A stretch of 64,000 bases of DNA from Streptomyces sp. B21-083 (GCF_036898825.1 NZ_JARUND010000002.1:2666001-2730000); one strand, 5' to 3'. Shown: positions 19,326 through 32,385, numbered from the stretch's first letter. Numbers and translations: made by a program. The notes: generated from the sequence alone by a model not told the origin.

Positions 19326-20356
19326 ATGACGCGAATCGACAACCGCCCCGCCGACGGGGTCACACGTGCCGTTTCCGTGCGGGGGCTGGTCAAGCACTAC
19401 GGCGAGACCAAGGCGCTGGACGGCGTCGACCTGGACGTCCGGGAAGGCACCGTACTCGGTGTGCTCGGGCCCAACGGCGCCGGCAAGACCACCCTCGTAC
19501 GCATCCTCTCCACCCTGCTGCGGCCCGACTCGGGGCACGCCACCGTCGCCGGGTACGACGTGCTGCGGCAGCCCCGGCAGCTGCGGCGCGTGATCGGGCT
19601 CACCGGTCAGTACGCCTCCGTGGACGAGAAGCTCCCGGCTGGGAGAACCTGTACATGATCGGGCGGCTCCTCGACCTGTCCCGCAAGGACGCCCGCGCCC
19701 GCGCCGACGAACTGCTGGAGCGCTTCTCCCTCACCGACGCGGCCAAGCGGCCGGCGAGCACGTACTCCGGCGGTATGCGGCGGCGGCTGGACCTGGCCGC
19801 GTCGATGATCGGCCGGCCCGTCGTCCTCTACCTCGACGAACCCACCACCGGGCTCGACCCCCGCACCCGCAAAGAGGTCTGGAGCGAGGTCAAGCGGATG
19901 GTCGGCGACGGGGTGACCGTACTGCTCACCACCCAGTACATGGAGGAGGCCGAACAGCTCGCCTCCGAGCTGGTCGTCATCGACCGGGGGAAGGTCGTCG
20001 CCGGTGGCGCGATCGACGAGCTGAAGGCGAAGGTCGGCGGCCGTACCCTGCGGATCCGGCCCGCCGACCCGCTGCAACTGCGCCCGCTCGCCCGCGATCT
20101 GGACGACCTCGGCATCACCGGCCTCGCCACCACGGCCGTGGACACCACCAACGGCAGTGTCCTGGTGCCGATCCTGAGCGACGAGCAGCTCACCGCCGTG
20201 ACCGGCGCGGTCGTCGCGCGCGGCATCACGATCGCCTCGATCTCCACCGAACTGCCCAGCCTGGACGAGGTGTTCCTGTCCCTCACCGGCCATCGCGCCA
20301 GCACCCCGCAGGACGACACCACGCCCGCCGACACCCGAGAGGAGGTCGCCGTATGA
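19326..20356 (+). pseudogene. drug-type ABC transporter ATP-binding protein, one-base frameshift
   Basis: The N-terminal frame from ATG 19326 contains Walker A (GPNGAGKTT) and runs to [12 protein letters not shown]. The next expected residues, (T)[14 protein letters not shown], are one frame over, so one base is missing near 19636-19641. The second part has the signature YSGGMRRRLDLAAS, Walker B VLYLDEPTTGLDP, the H-loop region TTQYMEEAEQLA and the DrrA-type C-terminal domain. Repaired length is 343 aa. DrrA-type proteins drive export of daunorubicin-like drugs with a DrrB-type permease. The permease follows with an ATGA overlap. Confidence 0.88.
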
Positions 20357-21180
20357 GCACCACGACCGTGACCGCACCCGTGCAGGACGTCCAGAGCGAC
20401 GGCCATATCCCACTGCGCAGCCATCTGCGCCACACCGGAGCCCTCGTCCGGCGCAATCTCCTGTGGATCCGGCAGGACCCGGAGTCGATGGCCGACGCGC
20501 TGCTGATGCCGATCATCTTCACCCTGCTGTTCGTGTTCGTCTTCGGCGGCTCGATCGGTCAGGCCACGGGCGGCGGGCAGGACGGTTACGTGCAGTACGT
20601 GATCCCCGGGATGATCGCGATGATGAGCATGACGCTGTCCCAGGGCGTCGGCACCGGCTTCAGCCAGGACTTCAACTCCGGTGTCATGGACCGTTTCCGG
20701 TCCCTGCCGATCGGGCGCGGTTCGGTGCTGTTCGCGAAGATCTCGGTCGAGCTGGTGCGGATGCTGTTCGCGACCACCGTGCTGATGATCGTCGCCGTCC
20801 TGGTCGGCTTCGACATCGACAACTGGCCCGGACTGTTCGCGGCCGTGGGTCTGGCCACGCTGTTCGCCTCGTCGATCATGTGGGTGTTCCTCACCCTTGG
20901 CGTGATCATGAAGAGCGCGCAGTCCGTGCAGGCGATGGGTTTCCTGGTGCTGTTCCCGCTCCAGTTCGGTTCGTCGATCTTCGCCCCGACCCAGTCGATG
21001 CCGGGCTGGCTCCAGACGTTCACCGACTACAACCCGCTGTCGACGCTCGCGGACGCGGCCCGTGGACTGATGGTGGGCGGTCCGGTGGCGCACGATCTGT
21101 GGGTGACCGTCGGCTGGTCGCTGGCCATCACGGCCGTGATGGCGCCGGTCGCCATCCACAAGTTCCGCACGAAGAGCTGA
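20353..21180 (+). CDS. ABC-2 type permease, DrrB-like
   Basis: This 275-aa membrane protein starts at ATG 20353, overlapping the ATPase stop. Six hydrophobic segments are visible, beginning with ALLMPIIFTLLFVFVFGGSI, and the ABC-2 motif is present in the loop PGWLQTFTDYNPLSTLADAARGLM. It pairs with the adjacent ATPase as a drug or lipid exporter. It is convergent with the SARP-type regulator gene, 58 bases away. Confidence 0.93.
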   Translation: MSTTTVTAPVQDVQSDGHIPLRSHLRHTGALVRRNLLWIRQDPESMADALLMPIIFTLLFVFVFGGSIGQATGGGQDGYVQYVIPGMIAMMSMTLSQGVGTGFSQDFNSGVMDRFRSLPIGRGSVLFAKISVELVRMLFATTVLMIVAVLVGFDIDNWPGLFAAVGLATLFASSIMWVFLTLGVIMKSAQSVQAMGFLVLFPLQFGSSIFAPTQSMPGWLQTFTDYNPLSTLADAARGLMVGGPVAHDLWVTVGWSLAITAVMAPVAIHKFRTKS

Positions 21181-21237
21181 CCACGCGCAGACACCACGGC
21201 ACCACGGCACCACGTGCTGCCGACGGCGGGTCGGACG

Positions 21238-24696
<3,459 letters not shown>

Positions 24697-24894
24697 GGGT
24701 CCATTCTCTCCGGGGACGAGTGCGTGGCGCGCGCGGGTTTACGCAGCGGTGATCAGGGAGAAGTCCGGGATCTCCGGGAACATCCAGGAACCTCCGGCCC
24801 TCGGTGGGACGTTCCTTCCAGAGCACGGGTACCGTCGACCCGCCCGCGCAGTCGCGTACGGCACTGTCCGCCGAGTCCTCAGGAGTTCCGCCCC

Positions 24895-25701
24895 ATGACC
24901 ACCGCCACCACCCGCAACAGCGACCGGCGGATCAGCCCGGTCTTCGTCGGGATTCTGGCCGTCACGGCGGTCACGGGCTGGGCCACCTGGACCGGGTTCG
25001 CCGAACAGCCCGGCGTCGCCGTGTTCCTGTTCGTGACGACCGCGTGGATCGTGTCGCTGTGTCTGCACGAGTACGCGCACGCGCGCACGGCGCTGCACAG
25101 CGGTGACATCTCGGTCGGGGAAAAGGGCTATCTCACCCTCAATCCCCTCAAATACACGCACGCCCTGCTCAGCATCGTGCTGCCGGTGATCTTCGTGATC
25201 ATGGGCGGGATCGGGCTGCCGGGCGGTGCCGTCTTCATCGAGCGCGATCGCATCCACGGCCGCTGGAAGCACAGTCTGATCTCGGCCGCCGGTCCGCTGA
25301 CAAACGTGCTGTTCGCCCTCGTGTGCACCGCGCCGTTCTGGCTGGACGCGCTGGACGGAGTGCCGTGGGCGTTTCGATTCGCCCTGGCCTTCCTCGCGCT
25401 GCTCCAGGTCACGGCCGCGATCCTGAACTTCCTGCCGGTGCCGGGCCTGGACGGGTACGGCGTGATCGAGCCGTGGCTGTCGTACAAGATCAAGCGCCAG
25501 GTGGAGCCGTTCGCCCCATTCGGGCTGCTGTTCGTGTTCGGGGTGCTGTGGCTCGGGCCGGTGAACAGGGAGTTCTTCGACGCGATCGACGTCGTCCTGA
25601 GCGCGCTGGGGGTCGACCGAGATTACGCGAACTGCGGTCTGACTCTGTTCCGCTTCTGGCAGGAGAACAGCGACATATGCCTCACGGGCGTGGGCGGCTA
25701 A
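24895..25701 (+). CDS. M50-family site-2-type membrane metalloprotease
   Basis: ATG 24895 follows AGGAG and gives 268 aa. The metal site HEYAH lies at 58-62 within the second membrane helix, and the third ligand Asp186 is in FLPVPGLDGYG, the LDG motif of S2P proteases. Five or six membrane segments are visible and there is no PDZ domain, so this is the compact bacterial group. It should cut a transmembrane substrate; sigma/anti-sigma signalling is the usual role in the family, but no such gene is adjacent. Its stop overlaps the convergent small gene by four bases. Confidence 0.9.
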   Translation: MTTATTRNSDRRISPVFVGILAVTAVTGWATWTGFAEQPGVAVFLFVTTAWIVSLCLHEYAHARTALHSGDISVGEKGYLTLNPLKYTHALLSIVLPVIFVIMGGIGLPGGAVFIERDRIHGRWKHSLISAAGPLTNVLFALVCTAPFWLDALDGVPWAFRFALAFLALLQVTAAILNFLPVPGLDGYGVIEPWLSYKIKRQVEPFAPFGLLFVFGVLWLGPVNREFFDAIDVVLSALGVDRDYANCGLTLFRFWQENSDICLTGVGG

Positions 25702-25865
25702 CCCCGCGCCTTCGCCCGCCGGGCGTAGTACCAGCACATGTTGGACGACAGCCCGGCCAGCAGTACCCACACGATCCCCAGCCAGTTGCCCTGGACGAAG
25801 GACACGACGGCCGCGGCCACGGCGAGCACGCAGACGATCAGGGCGTAGAGAGCGAGGCGGGGCAT
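25698..25865 (-). CDS. small membrane protein (55 aa)
   Basis: This gene is shorter than typical ORF cut-offs. ATG 25865 is preceded by AGGAG with eight-base spacing. The product starts MPRLALYALIVCVLAVAAA, contains a second hydrophobic stretch (LGIVWVLLAGLSSNMCWYY) and ends RRAKARG. Two membrane helices with a positive tail suggest an inner-membrane protein with both ends inside. The 3' end overlaps the convergent M50 protease gene by four bases. Function unknown. Strong codon bias and the ribosome site make it likely to be real. Confidence 0.8.
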   Translation of the reverse strand: MPRLALYALIVCVLAVAAAVVSFVQGNWLGIVWVLLAGLSSNMCWYYARRAKARG

Positions 25866-25922
25866 TGAGTGGGCTCCTGTCGGGGGACACTGCCGGAAAC
25901 CCGTCCAGTGTCCCCCATCCGC

Positions 25923-26648
25923 TCAGATGTCGGTGACGCGCAGGCCCGCGTGGGCCTTGTAGCGGCGGTTCACGGAGATCAGGTTGGCGACCAGCGACTC
26001 GACCTGGTGGGCGTTGCGCAGCCGCCCCGAGAAGACCCCGCGCATACCGGGGATACGGCCGGCGAGGGCCTGCACGATCTCCACGTCCGCCCGCTCCTCG
26101 CCGAGGACCATCACGTCCGTGTCGATCTCCTCGATCTCCGGGTCCTGGAGGAGTACGGCCGACAGGTGGTGGAAGGCGGCCGTGACCCGGGAGTCCGGCA
26201 GCAGGGCGGCGGCCTGTTCGGCGGCGCTGCCCTCCTCCGGCTTCAGCGCGTACGCGCCTTTCTTGTCGAAGCCGAGCGGGTTCACGCAGTCGACGACGAG
26301 CTTGCCGGCCAGTTCCTCGCGCAGGGATTCGAGGGTCTTGCCGTGTCCGTCCCAGGGCACGGCGACGATCACGATGTCGCTGCGGCGCGCGGTCTCGGCG
26401 TTGTCGGCGCCCTCGACACCGTGGCCGAGTTCGTCGGCGGCGGCCTGGGCGCGGTCGGCCGCGCGCGACCCGATGATCACCTTCTGTCCGGCCCTGGCGA
26501 GCCGGTAGGCAAGGCCCTTGCCCTGCGGCCCGGTCCCACCGAGCACGCCGACGACGAGCCCGGAGACGTCGGGAAGGTCCCAGGGGTCCTTCGCGGGAGC
26601 TTTCGCGGGAGCCTCGGCAGGGGTCTGTGCACTGTCGGTAGAGGTCAT
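25923..26648 (-). CDS. npdG: F420H2:NADP+ oxidoreductase
   Basis: The 241-aa protein passes hydride between reduced F420 and NADP. The Rossmann fold opens with VVGVLGGTGPQGKGLAYRLARAGQKVIIGSR (Gly-rich loop and the Ser-Arg that selects NADP). VAVPWDGH, VVDCVNPL and the late RNAHQVESLVANLISVNRRYKAH stretch are the family signature. A 30-residue Ala/Pro-rich N-terminus is extra. ATG 26648. It lies 37 bases after the sialidase gene and 57 bases before the small membrane protein gene, all on the minus strand. Confidence 0.94.
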   Translation of the reverse strand: MTSTDSAQTPAEAPAKAPAKDPWDLPDVSGLVVGVLGGTGPQGKGLAYRLARAGQKVIIGSRAADRAQAAADELGHGVEGADNAETARRSDIVIVAVPWDGHGKTLESLREELAGKLVVDCVNPLGFDKKGAYALKPEEGSAAEQAAALLPDSRVTAAFHHLSAVLLQDPEIEEIDTDVMVLGEERADVEIVQALAGRIPGMRGVFSGRLRNAHQVESLVANLISVNRRYKAHAGLRVTDI

Positions 26649-26685
26649 GGGCCGACCTTACGTCCGTGTCCGCGCGACCACCGGC

Positions 26686-27765
26686 TCAGGTGAGCTGGGT
26701 CACGGGGACCCGCCGGAAGGGGATCCTCTCGTACGGGCCGAAGTCACCGGTCTCGAAGAGGAGTCCGACCGTGTGGGCGTCGACCCGGACGAGGTCGGAG
26801 TAGGCGGCGGGCAGCCCGTTCACCGTGTCCGCCGGGCGCCAGGTGGTGCCGCCGTCGGTGGAGACGCGGATGGTCATCAGGGCGCGGTCGGCGGGATCGG
26901 CGGGGCCGGAGAACAGGAGCAGGTCGGGGTCGCGGAACTGGAGCACGCTGCCCTGGCAGACGGGGGCGGACAGTCCGGCCTGCGGGCGGAAGGGCTTGAC
27001 GAGGGTCTGGCCGCCGTCCGTGGAGTGGGCGTCGGCGCGGTTGCCGGGGGACGGTGAGTCGTTGCGGGTGTTGAAGTAGACGCGGCCGTCCGGGAGTTCG
27101 GCGGCGGTGGTCTCGTTGACGTTGATGTAGCCGTTGGTGTTCTCGTCGAGGTATCCGATGCGCCAGGTCTTGCCCCGGTCGTCACTGAGCAGGCAGTGGC
27201 CGCTGTTGTAGCGGGCCTCGTTGCCCAGGTCCGTCCCGGTGGGCGGGATCGTGTGGTTGGCGGCGACGACGATCCGGCCGGTGCTCAGCTGGATGGCGTG
27301 GCCGGGGGTGGTGGCGTACCAGCGCCAGTTCGCGTGCTTCACCTGGGCGGTGATCTCCACGGAGGTGGACCAGGTGACGCCGTCGTCGTCGCTGTGGCGG
27401 ACCCAGATCCGGCGTCCGTCGGCCGCCGACACGTTGCCGAGCAGGATGTCCTTCTCGGTCGCCGTGCCCGAGGCCCGGATGTACACGAGGAGGATGCGGC
27501 CGTTGTCGAGGACGACGGGGGCGGGGTTGCCGGCGAGGTTGTTGTCGCCGTTCTTGGCGGCGACGATGAGCGGGCCCCAGGTGCGGCCGCCGTCCGTGGA
27601 CCGCTTCAGGACGATGTCGATGTGCCCGTGGTCCGAGGCGGAGTCGACCCGGCCCTCGCAGAAGGCCAGCACGGTGCCGGCGTGGGTGACGACGGCGGCA
27701 GGGATGCGGTAGCTGGCGTAGCCCTCGTGGCCGGACCAGAAGGGGATGCTCGTCTCGACTGTCAT
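26686..27765 (-). CDS. exo-alpha-sialidase (GH33-like), no signal peptide
   Basis: The 359-aa protein has the sialidase start YRIPA (Arg20 would be the first of the Arg triad) and five Asp-box repeats S-x-D-x-G-x-T-W (STDGGRTWG, SDDDGVTWS, SDDRGKTWR, STDGGQTL, STDGGTTWR), giving a six-bladed propeller. GHAIQL and LDENTNGYINVNETTAAELPDGRVYFNTRN carry the expected acidic catalytic residues. No signal peptide is present at the ATG 27765 start, unusual for a bacterial sialidase acting on external glycans. It may act inside the cell or leave by another route. Confidence 0.88.
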   Translation of the reverse strand: MTVETSIPFWSGHEGYASYRIPAAVVTHAGTVLAFCEGRVDSASDHGHIDIVLKRSTDGGRTWGPLIVAAKNGDNNLAGNPAPVVLDNGRILLVYIRASGTATEKDILLGNVSAADGRRIWVRHSDDDGVTWSTSVEITAQVKHANWRWYATTPGHAIQLSTGRIVVAANHTIPPTGTDLGNEARYNSGHCLLSDDRGKTWRIGYLDENTNGYINVNETTAAELPDGRVYFNTRNDSPSPGNRADAHSTDGGQTLVKPFRPQAGLSAPVCQGSVLQFRDPDLLLFSGPADPADRALMTIRVSTDGGTTWRPADTVNGLPAAYSDLVRVDAHTVGLLFETGDFGPYERIPFRRVPVTQLT

Positions 27766-27912
27766 GTGCGGCTCCTTGACGAAGACGGTGACTGGGTCGG
27801 TGTCGGTGTCGGTGACTGTCCGTGCGGGGGTGGACGGGGTTCTTACCCATGTTGGGCGAAAACATGGTGAAGGGCGCGCCCCGGGTTGCCTGTTGCGGCA
27901 GGATGCGCGGTC

Positions 27913-28515
27913 ATGGACGCCGTACGGGTCGCGTTGTTGCGCGAAGTGCTCGCTGGAACCGAGTGGTTGGGGGCCACACGGAGGTTCGCGGCGACGTTAC
28001 GGGGTTCCGTGGTGTCGTACGGAGGCGGGTTGCTGTTGGTGGGGACGCCGGAGTACGAGCCGTGGCACCTGGCGGCACATCTCGTGGACGAGGCGGCCTG
28101 GTCGGGGACGCCTGAGCTGGCGCCGACCCTCGTACGGCATGACACGCGGGCGTCCGGTCCCGGGCGGCTGTCGGTCGGGCTCGGGCGGATCGACGCGGCG
28201 CGGCGGGGTGAGACCTTGCTGGTGGTGGCGCCGGAGGGGGTGGGCGGCGCCCTGCTGGAGCGGGTGCATGATGCTCGGCGGGGTGGGGCGAAGGTGCTGG
28301 TGCTGGGGTCGGGTGAGGGGGAGTTGGTGTCGATGGCGCATGAGTCGCTGGCGGTGCCGGAGGGGTTGGAGCTGGACCTGGACACCGTGCAGCACCTGGT
28401 GAGTGCGGCGGCCGGGGAGAACGGGGTGCCTGTCGTTCGGGGGCGCCGGCGTTTCCGTGACCGCCTGGCCCGGCTGGCGGACGTCCTGACGGCACCGCCG
28501 CCGTCCCGCTGGTAA
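27913..28515 (+). CDS. conserved hypothetical protein
   Basis: ATG 27913 follows AGGA and gives 200 aa with normal Streptomyces codon use. The sequence is a mix of short hydrophobic strands and helices (GETLLVVAPEGVGGALLERVH, GGAKVLVLGSG), suggesting an alpha/beta fold with Gly-rich loops. No catalytic motif could be named. It is divergent from the sialidase gene and followed by about 200 bases without a gene (28516-28723) before the MFS gene. Confidence 0.75.
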   Translation: MDAVRVALLREVLAGTEWLGATRRFAATLRGSVVSYGGGLLLVGTPEYEPWHLAAHLVDEAAWSGTPELAPTLVRHDTRASGPGRLSVGLGRIDAARRGETLLVVAPEGVGGALLERVHDARRGGAKVLVLGSGEGELVSMAHESLAVPEGLELDLDTVQHLVSAAAGENGVPVVRGRRRFRDRLARLADVLTAPPPSRW

Positions 28516-28723
28516 GTACATTGCCCACCCACCCACCCGTCTCGCCACCTCACCCGCCTCCGGCGGACGAAACGCAGGCCCGCCCCGAGGAGCGACGCCC
28601 GCCCCGGCGGGACCCCACACCCAGCCCGGCGCAATCCCCGAGGCGCCCCACCCGGCGCACACCACTCCCCGCCCCCGAAAACCTGTTGCCCCCACTCCTC
28701 CCCGCCGCTCAGCATGACCCCAC

Positions 28724-30016
28724 GTGACCTCCCCTCTCCGTGCTCTTCTGCCCGATCTCGCGCCCTGGCGGGCCTCCGTCGATTTCCGGAAGCTCTGGAT
28801 GTCGGGGCTGATCACCAACTTCGGGAGTTTTCTGACCTTCGTCGCGCTGCCGGTGCAGCTGAAGGAGCTGACCGGGTCCGCCGCCGCGGTCGGGGCCATC
28901 GGGGCCGTGGAGTTGGTCCCGCTGATCGTGTTCGGGCTGTACGGCGGGGCGTTGGCCGACGCGGCGGACAAGCGGAAGCTGATCCTTTGGACGGAGGCGG
29001 GGCAGGGGGTGCTGTGCGCCGTACTGCTCGTCAACGCGCTGTTGCCCGACCCGCTGATCTGGCCGCTGTACGTCCTCGCCGCGCTCACCTCGGCCCTCGG
29101 GTCGGTGCAGCGGCCCGCGCTCGATTCGCTGATGCCGCGGATCGTCGCCCATGAGCATCTGCCGGCCGCCGCCTCGTTGAACTCGCTGCGCTGGACGGTC
29201 GGCGGGGTCGCGGGACCGGCTCTCGCCGGGGTCGTCGTGGCCTATGCCGGGCTCGGCTGGGCGTACGCCGTCGATCTCCTGACCTTCGCCATGTCCGTGC
29301 TCCTCGTCGTGGGGCTCGCCTCCTCCCCCGCCTCGCACGAGGCCGCCAAGCCGTCGCTGCGGTCCATCGCGGAGGGTGCCCGGTACGCGTGGAACCGCAA
29401 GGAGCTTCTCGGGACGTACGCCATCGACCTCGCCGCGATGTTCCTCGCGATGCCGCTGGCCGTCCTGCCGTTCCTCGCCGACGAACTGGACGCCGAGTGG
29501 TCGCTCGGCCTGATGTACGCGGCGATCCCGGCCGGTGCGCTGCTCGTGAGCCTCACCAGCGGCTGGACCTCACGGGTGCACCGGCACGGGCGGATGGTCG
29601 TGCTCGGGGCCGCGGGGTGGGGGCTAGCGGTGGCCGGGGCGGGCATCGTCGGCAACGTGTGGCTGGTGCTGCTGTTCCTGCTGGTGGGCGGCTGTTTCGA
29701 CATGGTCAGCGGGATCTTCCGGGGTGCTATGTGGAACCAGACCATCCCCGATGAGCTACGCGGACGCCTCGCCGGTATCGAACTGCTCTCCTACTCCGTC
29801 GGCCCGCAGCTCGGCCAGGTCAGGGCAGGTGGCGTGGCCGCGTGGCGCGGCGTACGGGCGTCCGTGTGGTCGGGCGGCCTCGCGTGCGTCGCCGGGGTGG
29901 GGCTGCTGGCCCTGTGCCTGCCGGGCCTGATGCGGTACGACGTACGGACGAACGAGCACGCGCTTCGGCTGCGCAAGCAGCGGGAGGCAACAACAGGCCT
30001 GGCGGCAACCCCCTAG
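28724..30016 (+). CDS. MFS transporter, EntS-like
   Basis: The GTG at 28724 gives 430 aa with twelve membrane segments. The start [37 protein letters not shown] and the loop [14 protein letters not shown] are typical of the EntS/DHA3 group, which exports siderophores or macrolides. It ends in a cytoplasmic tail rich in Arg. An efeOBU iron operon lies 2.4 kb downstream but with unrelated genes between, so a siderophore role is only a possibility. Confidence 0.88.
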   Translation: MTSPLRALLPDLAPWRASVDFRKLWMSGLITNFGSFLTFVALPVQLKELTGSAAAVGAIGAVELVPLIVFGLYGGALADAADKRKLILWTEAGQGVLCAVLLVNALLPDPLIWPLYVLAALTSALGSVQRPALDSLMPRIVAHEHLPAAASLNSLRWTVGGVAGPALAGVVVAYAGLGWAYAVDLLTFAMSVLLVVGLASSPASHEAAKPSLRSIAEGARYAWNRKELLGTYAIDLAAMFLAMPLAVLPFLADELDAEWSLGLMYAAIPAGALLVSLTSGWTSRVHRHGRMVVLGAAGWGLAVAGAGIVGNVWLVLLFLLVGGCFDMVSGIFRGAMWNQTIPDELRGRLAGIELLSYSVGPQLGQVRAGGVAAWRGVRASVWSGGLACVAGVGLLALCLPGLMRYDVRTNEHALRLRKQREATTGLAATP

Positions 30017-30056
30017 GGGCGCGGGGAACTGCGCGACCAGCCACAGCGCACCCGCG
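30010..30056. repeat. Streptomyces dispersed intergenic repeat (GGGGCGCGGGGAACTGCGCGACC type)
   Basis: The stretch CCTAGGGGCGCGGGGAACTG followed by CGCGACCAGCCACAGCGCAC is a sequence I recognise from many Streptomyces intergenic spaces. It overlaps the end of the MFS gene and the intergenic space before the convergent small gene. A related copy in the other orientation is at 50331-50380. Confidence 0.7.
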
Positions 30057-30086
30057 CCCCGAAAACCGCCTCAACCACCCCGCCCG

Positions 30087-30317
30087 TCAGTCCTCGCCCT
30101 CGCCGCGCGCGTGCGCATCGTGCCACTTGGGGTCGTTCTCCCACTGGAGGTTGCGCTCGCGGGCCGTCTCCATCGCGTGTTCGGCCTCCGCTCGGGTGGT
30201 GTACGGGCCGAAGCGGTCCTTGCCCGGGCAGTCCGGGCCCTCCTCGACCTTCTTGTGCTCCAGGCAGTAGTACCACTCGCCCGGTTTGCCGACCGTGCGC
30301 TTCTTGAACAGGGCCAT
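30087..30317 (-). CDS. small conserved hypothetical protein
   Basis: ATG 30317 has AGGAG eight bases upstream, giving 76 aa: [21 protein letters not shown] at the start, then a Cys in [13 protein letters not shown] and an acidic-basic helix rich in Glu, Arg and His. The sequence [23 protein letters not shown] resembles an SPOR-like or short alpha-beta element. Function unknown; such proteins sit beside map in Streptomyces. Divergent from map. Confidence 0.8.
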   Translation of the reverse strand: MALFKKRTVGKPGEWYYCLEHKKVEEGPDCPGKDRFGPYTTRAEAEHAMETARERNLQWENDPKWHDAHARGEGED

Positions 30318-30364
30318 GGTCAGGACTCCTTTCACCACGTTCATCGTCCCCCACCACAGCTCGT

Positions 30365-30378
30365 TAAACTCACTGGTA
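30365..30378 (+). promoter_or_regulatory. -10 element implying a leaderless map transcript
   Basis: TAAACT at 30365-30370 fits a -10 hexamer, placing the start of transcription at about 30377-30378, on the ATG of map. No ribosome binding site precedes that ATG. The layout is the same as at nadE. Confidence 0.4.
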
Positions 30379-31235
30379 TGTCTGGCCAGTCACTGCTCGT
30401 ACCAGGGGAGCTCTCTCCCATCCGCTCCGTGCCCGGGAACATCCGTCGCCCCGAGTACGTCGGCAAGCCCGCACCGACCCCGTACACCGGGGCGGAGGTG
30501 CAGACGCCCGCGACCATCGAGGCCATGCGGATCGCCGGGCGGATCGCCGCGCGGGCGATGGCGGAGGCCGCGAAGCTCATCGCGCCGGGGGTGACGACCG
30601 ACGAGCTGGACCGGGTGGCGCACGACTACATGTGCGACCACGGCGCCTATCCGTCCACCCTCGGCTACCGCGGCTTCCCCAAGTCGCTGTGCACGTCCGT
30701 CAACGAGGTCATCTGCCACGGCATCCCGGACTCCACGGTGCTGCGGGACGGCGACATCGTCAACCTCGACGTGACGGCGTACATCGGCGGGGTGCACGGC
30801 GACAACAACGCGACGTACCTGGTCGGGGACGTCGACGAGGAGTCCCGGCTGCTGGTGGAGCGGACCCGGGAGTCCCTGGACCGGGCCATCAAGGCCGTCC
30901 GGCCGGGCCGGCAGATCAACATCATCGGCCGGGTCATCGAGTCCTACGCCAAGCGCTTCGGCTACGGCGTCGTCCGGGACTTCACCGGGCACGGGATCAA
31001 CTCGTCGTTCCACTCCGGGCTGATCGTCCCGCACTACGACAGCCCTCACGCCACGACGCTCATCCAGCCGGGTATGACCTTCACCATCGAGCCGATGCTG
31101 ACGCTGGGTTCGTACGACTACGACATGTGGGACGACGGGTGGACCGTCGTCACCAAGGACCGCAAGCGCACGGCCCAGTTCGAGCACACGCTCGTGGTGA
31201 CGGACTCGGGCGCCGAGATCCTGACCCTGCCCTGA
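30378..31235 (+). CDS. map: type I methionine aminopeptidase
   Basis: The 285-aa enzyme removes the N-terminal Met from new proteins. Five metal ligands are visible: Asp131 (IVNLDVTAY), Asp142 (HGDNNAT), His205 (FTGHGI), Glu238 (FTIEPML) and Glu269 (QFEHTLV). A 40-residue N-terminal extension, [28 protein letters not shown], marks the actinobacterial group with a linker. Start ATG 30378 without a ribosome site but just after a -10 element. Streptomyces genomes carry more than one map gene; this is one of them. Confidence 0.96.
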   Translation: MSGQSLLVPGELSPIRSVPGNIRRPEYVGKPAPTPYTGAEVQTPATIEAMRIAGRIAARAMAEAAKLIAPGVTTDELDRVAHDYMCDHGAYPSTLGYRGFPKSLCTSVNEVICHGIPDSTVLRDGDIVNLDVTAYIGGVHGDNNATYLVGDVDEESRLLVERTRESLDRAIKAVRPGRQINIIGRVIESYAKRFGYGVVRDFTGHGINSSFHSGLIVPHYDSPHATTLIQPGMTFTIEPMLTLGSYDYDMWDDGWTVVTKDRKRTAQFEHTLVVTDSGAEILTLP

Positions 31236-31267
31236 GGCCTGTCGTCCTGGCCGCCGGTCAGCGGGAC

Positions 31268-31293
31268 AGCCCGTCCTCCTCCGAGGGCGGGCT
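31268..31293. terminator. hairpin terminator shared by convergent map and PhzF-like genes
   Basis: AGCCCGTCCTC (31268-31278) pairs with GAGGGCGGGCT (31283-31293), one G-U wobble, loop CTCC. It sits between the map stop at 31235 and the PhzF-like stop at 31300. Confidence 0.75.
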
Positions 31294-31299
31294 CGTCGC

Positions 31300-31944
31300 C
31301 TAGCGTTCCAGGAACACCCGTCCTCCGACCTCCACCCACCCCATCGGCTGCGGCGCGGTGAGGATCTGCGACCCCTTGCCCTGCGTGATGTTGAGCGCCC
31401 GGCCCAGCTGCTGGGTCAGCAGCAACGCCGCCGCCCCCGTCGCCTCGTCCTCCTCGATGCCGTCGTCACGGCCGGGGAAGGCGCGCGCCCGGACCCGCCC
31501 CGCGGCCTCGTCCTCCCACGCCCACGCGTAGATCCACTCCCCCGGCGGCGGCACGGGCAACGCGTCGACCTCCGCGGCGGAGCCGTGACGCCGCAGTGTC
31601 CGGTCCGGTACCCACTCCGCCCGTGCCTCGATCCAGCTGAACTCCCCGTCCAGACGGGCCCCCACCAGGCCTGCCGGGGTGACCAGTTCGGGTACGTCCA
31701 GCAGCCAGGCCGTGCCGACGCAGGGGTGGCCCGCGAAGGGCAGGCGCAGCGTGGGGGTGTAGATGTCGATGATCCCGCGCTCGGGGTCGTCGACGAACAC
31801 CGTCTCACTGAAGCCGAGTTTCGCCGCGAACGCCTGCCGCTCGCTCCGCTCCGGCATGACGGAGCCCTCACGGATCACGCCCAGCTCGTTGCCGTATCCC
31901 CCGTTGGGCGCGCAGAAGACGCGGAGTACGTCGTAATCAGTCAC
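31300..31944 (-). CDS. PhzF-family isomerase-like protein
   Basis: The product from GTG 31944 is 214 aa. PhzF hallmarks are the start DYDVLRVFCAPNGGYGNELGV, the strand pattern LGFSETVFVDD, RLPFAGHPCVGTA and the late ATGAAALLL. The catalytic Glu of PhzF normally lies in an N-terminal G-N-P/E motif; here GNELGV occupies it. The protein is shorter than canonical PhzF (about 280 aa), so the second half-domain is compressed. A longer frame extends to 32175 but the extra part lacks coding character. Substrate unknown. Confidence 0.82.
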   Translation of the reverse strand: MTDYDVLRVFCAPNGGYGNELGVIREGSVMPERSERQAFAAKLGFSETVFVDDPERGIIDIYTPTLRLPFAGHPCVGTAWLLDVPELVTPAGLVGARLDGEFSWIEARAEWVPDRTLRRHGSAAEVDALPVPPPGEWIYAWAWEDEAAGRVRARAFPGRDDGIEEDEATGAAALLLTQQLGRALNITQGKGSQILTAPQPMGWVEVGGRVFLER

Positions 31945-32301
31945 GCGCGCATCAAACACCCAGGTGACAGCCACCACCAACTCCGCGTCCCTGTACGCCC
32001 CTACGCGCCCGTACGCGATGCCGCACCGCGAGAACCACCCGCACACCCACCCACCCCACGTCCACCCGCGCCCGGGCGGCACCGGCCCGGATGCTCGCCC
32101 AGCGGGCACGGGCCGGGGGCACGGTCCTCCCGAGCTGTCCTGATCCCACCGGTTCGAGGCTCTTGACCTGTGCATTGCCTGTGCATGGGTTCTGCTTTAG
32201 CTCACCTTTAGATCGTCATCAAGTAACCGTGATCGGAGCGTACTCATGGGCCACCCATGAGAGGTGAATCACCGATTGCCCGGGTATCACTGAGGCAAGC
32301 C

Positions 32302-32332
32302 TTAGGTAAGTTAGGTCCGCCTCACCAAACTT
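32302..32332. promoter_or_regulatory. iron box (DmdR1/IdeR-type operator) of the efe operon
   Basis: TTAGGTAAGTTAGGT followed by CCGCCTCACCAAACTT contains AAGTTAGGT (32308-32316) and ACCAAACTT (32324-32332), an imperfect palindrome, plus a second TTAGGT at 32302-32307. It matches the TTAGGTTAGGCTAACCTAA consensus of actinobacterial iron repressors as I know it. It lies 54 bases before efeO, so the operon should be repressed when iron is plentiful. The rest of the 31945-32385 gap shows no gene. Confidence 0.85.
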
Positions 32333-32385
32333 GTGTGAGCCCGGACACGTCGTTTTTTCGCCACTCGCGATTCTCAGGAGCCCGC

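Noticed and set aside
28516..28723. C-rich gap checked for a gene or RNA
   Set aside because: Repeated CCCACC with no ribosome site, stable hairpin or coding bias.
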